Assembly: GCA_003024985.2 (NCBI GenBank) | Contig: PXIH01S0010294.1 | Length of the DNA stretch: 13,584 nucleotides | DNA from: Euperipatoides rowelli | Taxonomy: Eukaryota; Onychophora; Udeonychophora; Euonychophora; Peripatopsidae | Reading direction: 5' to 3' (one strand) | Shown: piece after piece, positions 1 to 6,850 of the stretch | Numbering within the stretch: position 1 is the first letter of the stretch | Layout: each line of letters begins with the position of its first letter | The notes under the pieces: model-generated | Database searches by the model: none | The model's input: only the letters and a program-made list of their open reading frames with translations | Told to the model about the DNA's origin: nothing | Made by a program: the position numbers and the translations under genes

Positions 1-80
1 CATTCATACTTGATCAAGGGGGCGCAAATGTCAGTGAGGGGGGCGCAAGCCCCCTCTAAAAAGGCCTAACAACGCCACTG
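1..80 (-). mobile_element. Probable terminal part of an inverted-repeat DNA transposon, truncated by window start
   Basis: Read on the minus strand, the segment begins CAGTGGCGTTGTTAGG and runs into G- and C-rich blocks. CAGTGGCGT-type termini with C-rich subterminal sequence are common for hAT-like and related cut-and-paste elements in invertebrates. The subterminal part holds a 7-bp hairpin (GAGGGGG at 36-42 with CCCCCTC at 50-56) and two copies of GGGGGCGCAA (about 18-27 and 39-48). The GC content is far above the flanking DNA, which fits an inserted repeat. The rest of the element would lie left of the window, so neither its second terminus nor a target-site duplication can be checked. 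No coding sequence is visible in it. Confidence 0.35.
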
Positions 81-83
81 CTA

Positions 84-489
84 AAAGTCGAGAACATCTA
101 TATAATAACAGAGTAGAAATGACTGTATATTGGTAAGATTTGATACTCCTCCTCAACCACTCATCATAGTGCACGGATGTTTGATTTACCTGAAAGCCAG
201 GCTCCCTATGACCTTCCCTCCCTTGTGGATTAATTTTTGAAAATTTAAAGTAAAAGGGGCTACAAAATTTGTTGGCCAACTGTATAGCAAACTCAGAACA
301 CAATTATTCCAGAAACTATAAATCCTGTAATTATTCTTTGATTTTTTTTCTCCAGCACGTGATTTTAAGACTTTGTTTTTTTTTAATTATGATTTTTACT
401 TATTTATGTTGTTCTAATTAAAAAAATAGTGATTTTTTTTAAAAATTATATTGTGTAACCCTAAACATTTTTTTGGATATTTTTTCGTT
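84..489. other. Non-coding AT-rich stretch
   Basis: No gene or clear element is seen. The stretch becomes increasingly T-rich to the right. The minus-strand open frame that crosses 31-303 is half inside the transposon end at 1-80, has no recognisable domain, and I do not regard it as a gene. Confidence 0.5.
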
Positions 490-508
490 CCCCCCCCCCT
501 CCTCCCCC
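490..508. repeat. Poly-C / CT low-complexity tract
   Basis: Ten consecutive C residues are followed by TCCTCCCCC. It is a simple homopolymer-type repeat in an AT-rich context and prone to length error in sequencing. Confidence 0.85.
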
Positions 509-526
509 ACAATTTTTATTTTTTTA

Positions 527-543
527 TTTACAGTCCTAATCTT
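527..543 (+). repeat. 17-bp motif shared with the foldback element at 8486-8712
   Basis: TTTACAGTCCTAATCTT here matches the minus strand of 8581-8597 (TTTACAGTCCTAACCTT) at 16 of 17 positions. In both places a T-rich tract lies just upstream and CCTAA/CCCT-like sequence just downstream, so an old related repeat copy is plausible. The terminal repeats of the 8486 element are not found around this copy, so it would be a fragment or a different family sharing an interior. Confidence 0.35.
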
Positions 544-874
544 CATTTCAGCCCGAATCCTAACTCCTGCTACATAATAAACAACTTTAGCCTAACCCAA
601 CTCTTAAAAGGTGAAGAGCCCACTTTGCTAGATTAATAATAACCAATAATTTAACAAATGCCACAACAGTTCATGATAAGGAATCAGCTGGAAACGTTTT
701 TGTACAATGTCCCTGATAGATCTGTAAACACTCTGTCAATAATAACTGCAGACATAATCCTTCAATACTATAGTGTATGACATTGTTTATTTTATATTAA
801 TTTGTCTTAACAGTCAATAATGTTTGAAAAGTAAATTGTGAATATTTTTTTTTTTTAAAATTGTGTTTTTTTTT
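544..874. other. Non-coding stretch without recognised features
   Basis: Moderately complex AT-rich DNA with no open frame of note and no element boundary that I can recognise. It ends in two T-runs before the G-tract. Confidence 0.5.
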
Positions 875-892
875 GGGGGGGGGGGGGGGGGG
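875..892. repeat. Poly-G tract (G18)
   Basis: Eighteen consecutive G residues directly follow a T-run and directly precede the exact 35-bp duplication. Such a tract is hard to sequence and could form a G-quadruplex, so its length should not be trusted. Confidence 0.9.
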
Positions 893-893
893 A

Positions 894-964
894 AAAAAGT
901 GCCCATTTTTGGTACACTAACAGAACTANAAAAAGTGCCCATTTTTGGTACACTAACAGAACTA
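894..964. repeat. Exact 35-bp tandem duplication separated by one N; likely assembly join
   Basis: The 35 bases at 894-928 (starting AAAAAGTGCCC and ending AACAGAACTA) recur without a mismatch at 930-964, with only the ambiguous base N at 929 between them. An identical duplication around an N, right after an 18-base G run, is what results when two overlapping contig ends are joined without merging. A true recent tandem duplication is possible but less likely, because the surrounding repeats are all diverged. Confidence 0.8.
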
Positions 965-1790
965 TTATAAACTATTGAACCCTAGACAAGTCCACCAGTT
1001 TTACAAATTTTTTTTTAATGATCAAACATTAAAAATTTTATCAAATTCACAAGAGAATCATTAAAAACACGCATTCGCTTTTCAAAATAAACAATTTTAT
1101 CATTTGTTGTATGAGAAAATGAGAATGGCTCAGCTGTGAAGAAATGATATATAAATTACTGTATAGTTTTTAAAAACTAATAATAATTGCAGTTCATAAG
1201 ATGGGTCTGTTAAATGGTGCAGAAAGTATTTTTTTTTAAAAAAAAAAAGATTCTATATTTAATTCCAAATTAAAAGAATTTATAAATGGAGTATCTATGA
1301 AAAATATGAACCTTGAAAATAATTTTCTTACTGAATAAAAACTTTCCCCAAGTTGTAAAATGAGTAAACCACTTATTCAGTCCAATTAAAAATAGAAAAG
1401 CGAAGAGATTTAAATTTACGGAAATACAAATAATAATATAGATAAATATTGAGATGAAAAAGAAAAGTGTAGCATAATTAGATAAGCTATGCCATTAATA
1501 AACAAATAAATATTGAGAAAATAAATAGAGCGCAAAATTAAATTTTGTATTATTCTACTTTCTTAAATTAATGGTACAAGAAACATCAATTTTTTTTTAA
1601 ATGGGATATCACTAATCATCATTTATTCTATTTAATAAATTAAAGTTTTAGCTATAAACTTTATATTTCCTTATTTAAAAAAATTAAATTAAAATTGAGC
1701 TAACCCAACAACTTTATAATAAATAAATTTGCTGATGAAACAATGGGAGAATAAGTTCAACAACAAAAATTCCTTCATTAGGATTATGTG
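965..1790. other. Long non-coding AT-rich stretch
   Basis: No gene is seen. The stretch contains a T9/A12 inverted homopolymer (about 1229-1249). It also has a 13-bp direct repeat, ATAAATATTGAGA, near 1442 and again near 1506. The segment TGGCTCAGCTG near 1126 resembles a tRNA A box, but no B box follows, so no SINE is called. Confidence 0.5.
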
Positions 1791-2260
1791 TGTTCAACAA
1801 GTGCCTCCACGTAGCTATGATCCCTGCAAACATTTTATACAAGCTGGGTTTTTTTCTTTTAACTAAGCACTTTACTTTCCTCCATTGTGGAAATCAATAA
1901 ATTCATCTTTTATGGTGGCTAATCCTTTACCCTTTAAATATTCTACAATTCCCTTAGTCAAACATCATTACCCATCTGTTCCTTAGGACGACCAAACTCT
2001 CTCAGCTGAAAGCATTTTTATCCATCTTCTGGCTAACATTTACCCCCAAACATTTGATTATACACAGCATTTCAAATATTGCTCAGCAGTCAAACAACTT
2101 TCATACTTCTTCTGTTAAACCACTATCTCATTGTGGTATGCTCAAGCAGGAACAAGCACACCTGTGAAAACTACCTGGTCTACATTGAATGACAGATAGG
2201 ACAAGCTGTTCTAGAATGTTCCTAAAACTCTGCTTTCAATCCATCTTAATATTGCCCTTT
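1791..2260. other. Higher-complexity unassigned region, possibly an old repeat or decayed coding remnant
   Basis: This block has fewer homopolymers and a more even base composition than its surroundings. On the minus strand a 31-codon stop-free stretch (1872-1964) contains the string KGKGLATIKDEFIDFHNGGK, and other short open stretches occur upstream in the same sense near 2140-2240. Together they could be a decayed protein-coding remnant, but no catalytic motif is visible and I recognise no family. I assign no function. Confidence 0.2.
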
Positions 2261-2434
2261 TGTGGTATAATACTGTATTCAAATTCATTGGGCTGACTTG
2301 TGCATTTGATACATTACTTTTATTTTATTTTCTATTATTTTTTTTCCTTCTTTACAACAAATTTCTACAAGAGCGCATACCAGGATGTAGAATTTTATGC
2401 ACAGATTCCATAATCACAAAAAATATATGCAGTA

Positions 2435-2464
2435 CATATAATAAGACAGTTGTCTTATTATATG
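2435..2464. repeat. Perfect 14-bp inverted repeat with 2-nt centre
   Basis: CATATAATAAGACA (2435-2448) is followed after GT by its exact reverse complement TGTCTTATTATATG (2451-2464). With a 2-nt centre it would fold as a cruciform in DNA, or act as a near-palindromic protein-binding site. It lies 57 bp left of a second perfect hairpin. No terminator or small-RNA role can be inferred. Confidence 0.85.
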
Positions 2465-2521
2465 AACCACTTTGATATGGAAGCTCAGATCTGATCTCCC
2501 ACTTTGAGGTAGGATCTTTAG

Positions 2522-2558
2522 AATTTTTTTCATCAGCTGAAGGCTGATGAAAAAAATT
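2522..2558. repeat. Perfect 16-bp hairpin with 5-nt loop
   Basis: AATTTTTTTCATCAGC (2522-2537) pairs fully with GCTGATGAAAAAAATT (2543-2558) around the loop TGAAG. Sixteen matched pairs without a mismatch is unexpected in otherwise decayed DNA, even allowing for the T7/A7 block. It could be a very short foldback transposon remnant, two transposon termini brought together by excision, or a recent templated inversion. The stem is shorter than a typical animal microRNA precursor. Confidence 0.85.
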
Positions 2559-2877
2559 ATCTTAGTATATAGTACGGTATCAATGGTGTACATAAGGCAA
2601 TTATGTTTTATCCAAATGTTAATGCAAAATAAATTTAAAATTTTTATTTATTTATCAAAGGGGGGGGGGAGGGAAAAACCTTGTGGCATTGGCTATTTAT
2701 AGCAGCGCTGTTGTGAGAAAATGAGAGTTGGATATTAAGTTTTAAGGAATCCATAATCACTGAGTCTCATTTATTTATTATCTTTACATACTGTATATCG
2801 GTATTTGAAGGGCTAAAATTACAAAAGTAATACTAAGTTGTTTCAACTAAAAGAAAAAAAAAAAGGATAGGCCTATA
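2559..2877. other. Non-coding stretch with a G10 tract
   Basis: No gene is seen. A run of ten G at 2660-2669 continues as AGGG. The 13-mer TGAGAAAATGAGA near 2714 also occurs near 1110, which is probably coincidence in A-rich sequence. Confidence 0.5.
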
Positions 2878-3180
2878 ATTATTTGATAAGTGACAACTTT
2901 TTGATCAAAGCAACATAAAGAACTTATTAATTATTTGATTGAACAAAATTCTTCAATTACAGTATCATATTTTATTTCCTGGAAAAAAAATATTGTAGTC
3001 GATTAATTTATTTTATAGCAGCAGAAATCAACAAATTTATTTGATGGAACCAAATGACAAATAATATTTATTTCTTGTTAAACCAAAAAAAAAAAATCAC
3101 CTAAACATTTATTTGATGAGAGCAAAGATAACCGTTTGATGGAGTAAAAAAAAATTGTAGGAAAATTGATGAAGTAACAT
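2878..3180. repeat. Cluster of degenerate TTTATTTGATG(R)A motifs, cluster 1
   Basis: About seven related motifs occur in 300 bp: ATTATTTGATAAG (2878-2890), TTTTTGATCAAAGCAAC (2898-2914), TTATTTGATTGAACAAAA (2931-2948), ATTTATTTGATGGAACC (from 3035), CATTTATTTGATGAGAGC (from 3106), GTTTGATGGAGTAAA (from 3133) and ATTGATGAAGTAACAT (from 3165). They share a T-rich lead, TTGAT, and a purine block often followed by CAAA. Spacing ranges from about 20 to 100 bp, so this is an irregular, decayed tandem array rather than a clean satellite. A second cluster lies at 5853-5945. Confidence 0.4.
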
Positions 3181-3230
3181 ATTTAAAAGTATAAAGCAAT
3201 CAATCCACATTTAATAAATACGGTTTAGGG

Positions 3231-3300
3231 CAGCAGTGTCCATTTTTTTTTATGTCATGACTCCCCCTTCCCCAGTGATAAATATCCCCAGTGATAAATA
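3231..3300 (+). mobile_element. Possible hAT-like terminus containing a perfect 16-bp tandem duplication
   Basis: CAGCAGTGTCC followed by a T-run and ATGTCATGACTCCCCC has the layout of many hAT left ends (CAGNGGT..., T-run, CATGACCCC). Within it TCCCCAGTGATAAATA occurs twice head to tail (3269-3284 and 3285-3300) without mismatch. A partly similar start, GCAGTGTC then ATTATGT, a T-run and CCCCAGT, occurs at 11290-11335. No opposite terminus or target-site duplication is found. The tandem duplication is certain; the family assignment is weak. Confidence 0.3.
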
Positions 3301-3615
3301 CATTTCTATTATACCCTCCCCATACACGCACACACTGTTTAAATTGTTTTTTTGTTTTTTTTTCAAGTTGTTAATTAACAATTTGATATTAATTCTCACT
3401 GTGTTTTAATTATTCATTTATTTTACTGTCCTTTTTAAACTACATCTAATCTTATGTAAATACATTTTGTAATAAAATATTGAAGGATTTCTTGAAGAGT
3501 ATGTATTTTTATCTTTGTCAATTTAATTTTTGTTTTCTAAAATTTATATTTAATTCATCAAATTTTCTTATTTTATTTAAAAAGGTGTTAAAATCTAACT
3601 TTCATACACTGTTAG
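3301..3615. other. Non-coding T-rich stretch before the LINE relic
   Basis: No gene is seen. This is where the catalytic (Y/F)xDD part of a reverse transcriptase would be expected if the LINE relic to the right were longer. I do not find it, which suggests 5' truncation near 3600, as is usual for LINE insertions, or decay beyond recognition. Confidence 0.45.
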
Positions 3616-4271
3616 AAAAAGAACATATCATCTATTGCATATTCTGACTCAGATCATTGTGGAATGCTAATAAATTCTAGTAAATCATGCCTTATGATTC
3701 ATGATGAATATAAACCTTCAAAATGAAAACATTCAAACAGTAAATCTTGTAAAATCCTGGGCCTTATTGTGCAAGATGATATAAAATGGAATCTACATAT
3801 TGAAATGATAATCTCAAATGCTTATAAGAAAATGTTCATTATATATAGACTGAAAAGTCTAAAACTTGATATTTTTCACTTAAAAACATATATACAACAT
3901 ATATTAGACCATGTGTTGAATATTGTAGTGAAGTATAGTCGTCATCAATCACCAAAGCACAAAGCAATGAGATAGAAAAATACAAAGAAGAATTTTGAAG
4001 ATAATTATGAAAGGCGAGTATATTAACTATAAGAATTCCCTAGAAGTTCTGGGGCTTCAATCGCTTGAGAACCTTCGATCTATAGCAATGAACAAATTGG
4101 CCAAACCTTTTCTTGGTGAGTTTAACTATTATCTCCCATGTAAGTGAGGATCTACGTCATCTCATAATACAAGGAATGCGGATAAACATTTTGTACCATT
4201 CATTAGAACTGAAAGATTCAAGCAAATCAACCATTCCTAAGTTGGTCGAGATTTTGAATAAACAAAATTGA
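3616..4271 (+). pseudogene. 3' remnant of a LINE (non-LTR retrotransposon) reverse-transcriptase ORF, frameshifted
   Basis: Four overlapping frames together keep the C-terminal third of a LINE ORF2. Frame 1 (3616 to about 3905; internal stop at 3724) carries the NSSKSCLMI block and KILGLIVQDDIKWNLHIE, matching the N..KS..M and LG....D.LKW..H signatures after the polymerase catalytic centre. Frame 2 (3906-3983) reads RPCVEYCSEV, a stop at 3936 where W is expected, then SSSITKAQSNEIEK. Frame 3 (3980-4144, stop at 4145, on to 4237) holds NYKNSLEVLGLQSLE, RSIAMNKLAK and VPFIRTERFKQ. Frame 4 (4227-4268, stop 4269-4271) reads STIPKLVEILNKQN, the usual RT-ER-F..S.IP..V..LN ending. Three frameshifts and at least three in-frame stops show that it is dead. 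The catalytic domain and endonuclease are absent. It resembles the CR1/L2/Jockey-like group; the clade is not certain. Confidence 0.85.
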
Positions 4272-4499
4272 TGTCGGATTAAAGTGTTAATTTGTTTTAG
4301 TTTTTAACCATGTAAATACTTCTTAATGATTTGTTGATAGTTTTAATATATTTTGTTGATGATTTATTATTAATTTCTTAAACTGTGTAATTAAGATCTA
4401 TATCCTAAGGGGCTAAGTTCTTATATAGATATACATTTAATTGATTATTAATATCTGTAAATATTTTTATAGTTAAATAAATGAACGTGAAATATAATA
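4272..4499 (+). mobile_element. 3' untranslated tail of the same LINE relic
   Basis: AT-rich sequence follows the LINE stop codon at 4269-4271 and ends in TGTAAATATTTTTATAG and AAATAAATG, without a long poly(A). The next base (4500) begins a hAT-type terminus, so the LINE end is either exactly here or was cut by that insertion. The tail of the SINE at 10093-10421 also contains TGTAAATAT and AAATAAAT. A shared LINE/SINE 3' end is conceivable, but the motif is simple sequence. Confidence 0.5.
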
Positions 4500-4682
4500 C
4501 AGTAGTTCTCATCAGGTGTCCTGGAACACTAATGTTCCTTGAACTTGTTACAAGTGTTCCACGAAAATTATAAAAAAATATCTTGAAATTAAAACCATTA
4601 TCTCCAATTGTCGTATTTTATGTGAAACCAACAACCGAACTGTAACAATCTCCAAGCACCCTACTTAATGCAAAACAACGAC

Positions 4683-4809
4683 CAAACAAACTGTAGCCTA
4701 TGTTTATTACGCAGTAAAATTTCAACTTGCATTTTTGACTGACCAACCTAGGTTGATTAGCTTATGCCACAGCCATTCTTTCTAGACAAGTCATTTTACA
4801 GTTTGTTTG
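4683..4809. repeat. 13-bp inverted repeat, 127-bp span, inside the hAT-like segment
   Basis: CAAACAAACTGTA (4683-4695) is the exact reverse complement of TACAGTTTGTTTG (4797-4809). The arms are low in complexity (CAAACAAA), but the CTGTA part makes chance less likely. It may be a subterminal transposase-binding pair or the ends of a small nested insertion. There is no obvious duplication of flanking bases. Confidence 0.5.
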
Positions 4810-5012
4810 TTTTTTTTGCTGGATAATATCTATAAAATTAAATAGTACTACATTAAAATATTCTGAAGTCTAATTTTAAAGTTTTAAATCAGGTAATACA
4901 TTTTNGTACTAATTAATTATTATTTTACATTTATATTTGATGTTTTTATCATTAACTGTTAAAATTTATTATTTTATAACTAGTTGTTAATACTGTACAG
5001 TTAGAGTTCAAA

Positions 5013-5067
5013 ATGGATAGATTTATTAAATAAATGTAAACATGATTCTGAGCAATGCATTAATGAA
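5013..5067 (+). pseudogene. Decayed start of a hAT-type transposase ORF
   Basis: ATG at 5013 reads MDRFIK and then a stop at 5031. A +1 shift from 5032 reads KCKHDSEQCINE before a stop at 5068. An opening M-D-(K/R)-F followed by a basic/polar stretch is typical of transposases of the ZBED5-like hAT group. The position about 0.5 kb inside a hAT-like left end supports it, and TACAG just upstream (4996-5000) could be a splice acceptor or leader end. The match is short and includes a frameshift, so this is an inference from context more than from sequence similarity. No BED zinc finger or catalytic residue is seen. Confidence 0.35.
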
Positions 5068-5467
5068 TAGGAATACCTAGAAATGGTATACGAGATAGGC
5101 TCCTGTACTACACAGGCCTGAACTGTATAAAAATAACAAACTTTTCAATTTTTCCTTACCAGTCATTTTTATGGCTGCAAAAAATAATTAAGTGGCACTT
5201 GGTACAATTTTTATAAAATAAATTGAAATTAAAGCACTAGGATTTTCTTTTTTTTATTATTATGTTTTGCTAATTTTGACTTAATTAACTATTACAAACA
5301 ACAACGATGAAATAAATGATTCAAAACAAAAAAAATATCCATTATGTACCAACAACTCACATCAAGCTCTGGTGTATTATAAAGTCAGATAATCTATATA
5401 CATATAAAATCCTTGTGGTACATTTAGTATGTGGCAGAAAAATAAATTGTTAATAATAGTGTGTGCC
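5068..5467. other. Non-coding AT-rich stretch
   Basis: If the hAT-like element continues, its transposase body should lie here, but I find no conserved block. Stops are dense in all frames. Confidence 0.45.
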
Positions 5468-5651
5468 AGGTAGGGAGGTATGAAAGGATGTAAGGAGATA
5501 GAAAGGGAGGTAGGGAGAGGTAAAGGGAAGTATGGAGAAAGGTAGAAAGGGAGGTAAGGAGGGAGTTAGAGTTAAAGAGGGAAGGAGGGAGGAAGGGAGG
5601 TGGTTAGGTAGGGAGGGAGAGAAGGTGGTAAGGAGGTAGGTAGGCAGATAG
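5468..5651 (+). repeat. 184-bp polypurine (GGGA/GGTA)-rich tract
   Basis: The plus strand is almost entirely G and A with scattered T, built from imperfect GGGAGG, GGTAGG and AAAGGGAGG units. C is nearly absent. This is a diverged tetranucleotide-type microsatellite. Mirror-symmetric purine runs of this kind can form triplex DNA, and the repeated GG/GGG blocks allow G-quadruplexes. No gene is present. Confidence 0.85.
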
Positions 5652-5852
5652 TCTGAGTTATTTTAACATAAATAACCAATGAAAAGGTCAAAGTAATTTA
5701 GAAAAGCTGAATGAAGAGAAGCAAATTTTTGATGGTTTCTTATTAATTTCTTTCTTAAAATTAGATTATATACTTTTAAAAATTTTGGTAATAAATTAGC
5801 ATCCTAGGGTGCACATGTTCTGCTCCGGTTTAGCTAGTTAACTCAACCAATT

Positions 5853-5945
5853 AACATTTATTTCATTAAAAAGGGAGGGAGAGGAACAAATAACATTTTT
5901 ATTTGATAGAGCACAATAATATATTTATTTGATGAAAGCTAAATA
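5853..5945. repeat. Cluster of degenerate TTTATTTGATG motifs, cluster 2
   Basis: AACATTTATTTCATTAAA (5853-5870), AACATTTTTATTTGATAGAG (from 5892) and ATATTTATTTGATGAAAGC (from 5921) repeat with spacing of about 30-40 bp. They match the motifs of the cluster at 2878-3180, down to the purine block after TTGAT. TTTATTTGATTATGG near 6525 may be another outlier. The AT-rich composition makes some matches expected by chance. Confidence 0.4.
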
Positions 5946-6001
5946 GATTAAATAATATTTTTAATGAATTGCATTGCAAAATGTAGGAATTTATGCTTAA
6001 A

Positions 6002-6025
6002 TACTACTACTACTACTACTACTAC

Positions 6026-6067
<42 letters not shown>
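6002..6067 (+). repeat. Compound trinucleotide microsatellite (TAC)8(TAA)14
   Basis: Eight uninterrupted TAC units (6002-6025) pass directly into fourteen TAA units (6026-6067). The lack of interruptions suggests that the array is young and likely to be polymorphic in length. Confidence 0.95.
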
Positions 6068-6069
<2 letters not shown>

Positions 6070-6772
6070 GTAATCTTGCATGGTTATGTAGGTGTTAGGG
6101 ATGAGGAGGGTATTGGATATATGATTTTAAATACACTTTACACTGACTCCCTGCATCTGGGTATTTTCTTCTTCTAATTAAAAGTTGTTTGATATGTTTA
6201 ACTATAGACCTATATTGTAACTCATCCTTGTAGATACACAAATAACAAACTTATCCTTATCAGAACTCAGATATGAGTAGAGAATGTTATGTTCTTGATT
6301 AATGTAATGCTTAGTAGTGAAACTTTTATTATCTGAACTTGTAACATTAAATGGAAATACCTGTGCACTTTCAGTATTAGATGTGAAACAGGAAATTTAA
6401 GCAGCTCGTTCAAAATTTAGCTTTTTTTTTTTTTTTCTTTTTTAAGATAAGGAAAAAAATAAATAGATTTAGCAATAGACCAATAGTACTAAATGACAGT
6501 TTAGCACTGGACTTACATATTCTTTATTTGATTATGGAAATAATTTGGTCAATAAAGATTAATGATAATTTACTCTAATATTGTGACAATTTTTATAATT
6601 ATTTTACTCAATAATTGATATAACTGCAAAAAAAAATGGTCTATTTATTCATTTCCTTATTAATGAGAGGCATACTAAAATTTGGGAGCTAATTTCTCCC
6701 TACTTGTAGGCTTTCTGTATGCTTTTTAGATAAAATGGCATCATGTTATACATGGAACAAAAATAACCATGA
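6068..6772. other. Non-coding stretch upstream of the second LINE relic
   Basis: AT-rich, with a T14 run near 6421-6434 and no recognised feature. Sequence just left of 6773 may be earlier LINE ORF codons, but stops at 6764 and 6770 in that frame end any reading. Confidence 0.45.
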
Positions 6773-6850
6773 AGCAGACCTAATGTCAGATGGGAGGATG
6801 AAATAAAAAAGGTTACCAGATCTGGCTGGAAATGGATAGATATAGGCTGA
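6773..6850 (+). pseudogene. C-terminal remnant of a second LINE ORF2
   Basis: Frame starting at 6773 reads SRPNVRWEDEIKK, then VTRSGWKWIDIG and a stop at 6848-6850. The GRP..RW.D(E/D)I.K block, followed by a tryptophan about a dozen residues on, is the very common C-terminal signature of animal LINE proteins (from the region after the reverse transcriptase). The first residue is S where G is usual, one base away, and stops lie immediately upstream (6764, 6770). Only about 25 codons survive. The motif differs from the ending of the relic at 3616-4271, so this is a separate LINE lineage or a much older copy. Confidence 0.65.

Larger units (their letters stand above)
4500..5067 (+). mobile_element. 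Left end and 5' region of a hAT-like DNA transposon
   Basis: The segment opens CAGTAGTTCTCATCAGG, close to the CAGNGGTTCTCA left terminus of many hAT elements. It continues with the characteristic subterminal layout: a GGAACACTAATGTTCC-like box, CTTGTTACAAG, and AGTGTTCCACGA. TGGAACACT (4522-4530) and AGTGTTCCA (4553-4561) form a 9-bp subterminal inverted repeat. About 510 bp downstream lies ATG followed by a reading that fits a hAT transposase N-terminus. The matching right terminus is not found in the window, so the element is truncated or its right end has decayed. The 8 bases before it, ATATAATA (4492-4499), would be the left target-site duplication. Confidence 0.55.

Noticed and set aside
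31-303. 90-codon minus-strand open frame
   Set aside because: It crosses the boundary of the transposon end at 80, has no recognisable motif, and lies partly in a non-coding GC-rich terminus.
451-636. 61-codon plus-strand open frame
   Set aside because: Runs through the poly-C and T-rich tracts; the product is mostly P/F/N from low-complexity DNA.
1120-1200. SINE suggested by A-box-like TGGCTCAGCTG
   Set aside because: No acceptable B box within 30-60 bp, no poly(A) tail tied to it and no flanking duplication.
2260-2475. 71-codon plus-strand open frame
   Set aside because: Its centre is a T-rich run giving poly-F/L, and it ends inside the 14-bp palindrome at 2435-2464. No conserved motif.
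2522-2558. MicroRNA precursor or intrinsic terminator
   Set aside because: A 16-bp stem with a 5-nt loop is too short for a normal animal pre-miRNA, and bacterial-type terminators are not relevant in this eukaryotic context.
5468-5651. CRISPR-like or other regularly spaced array
   Set aside because: Units are imperfect purine repeats with no unique spacers; it is a diverged microsatellite.
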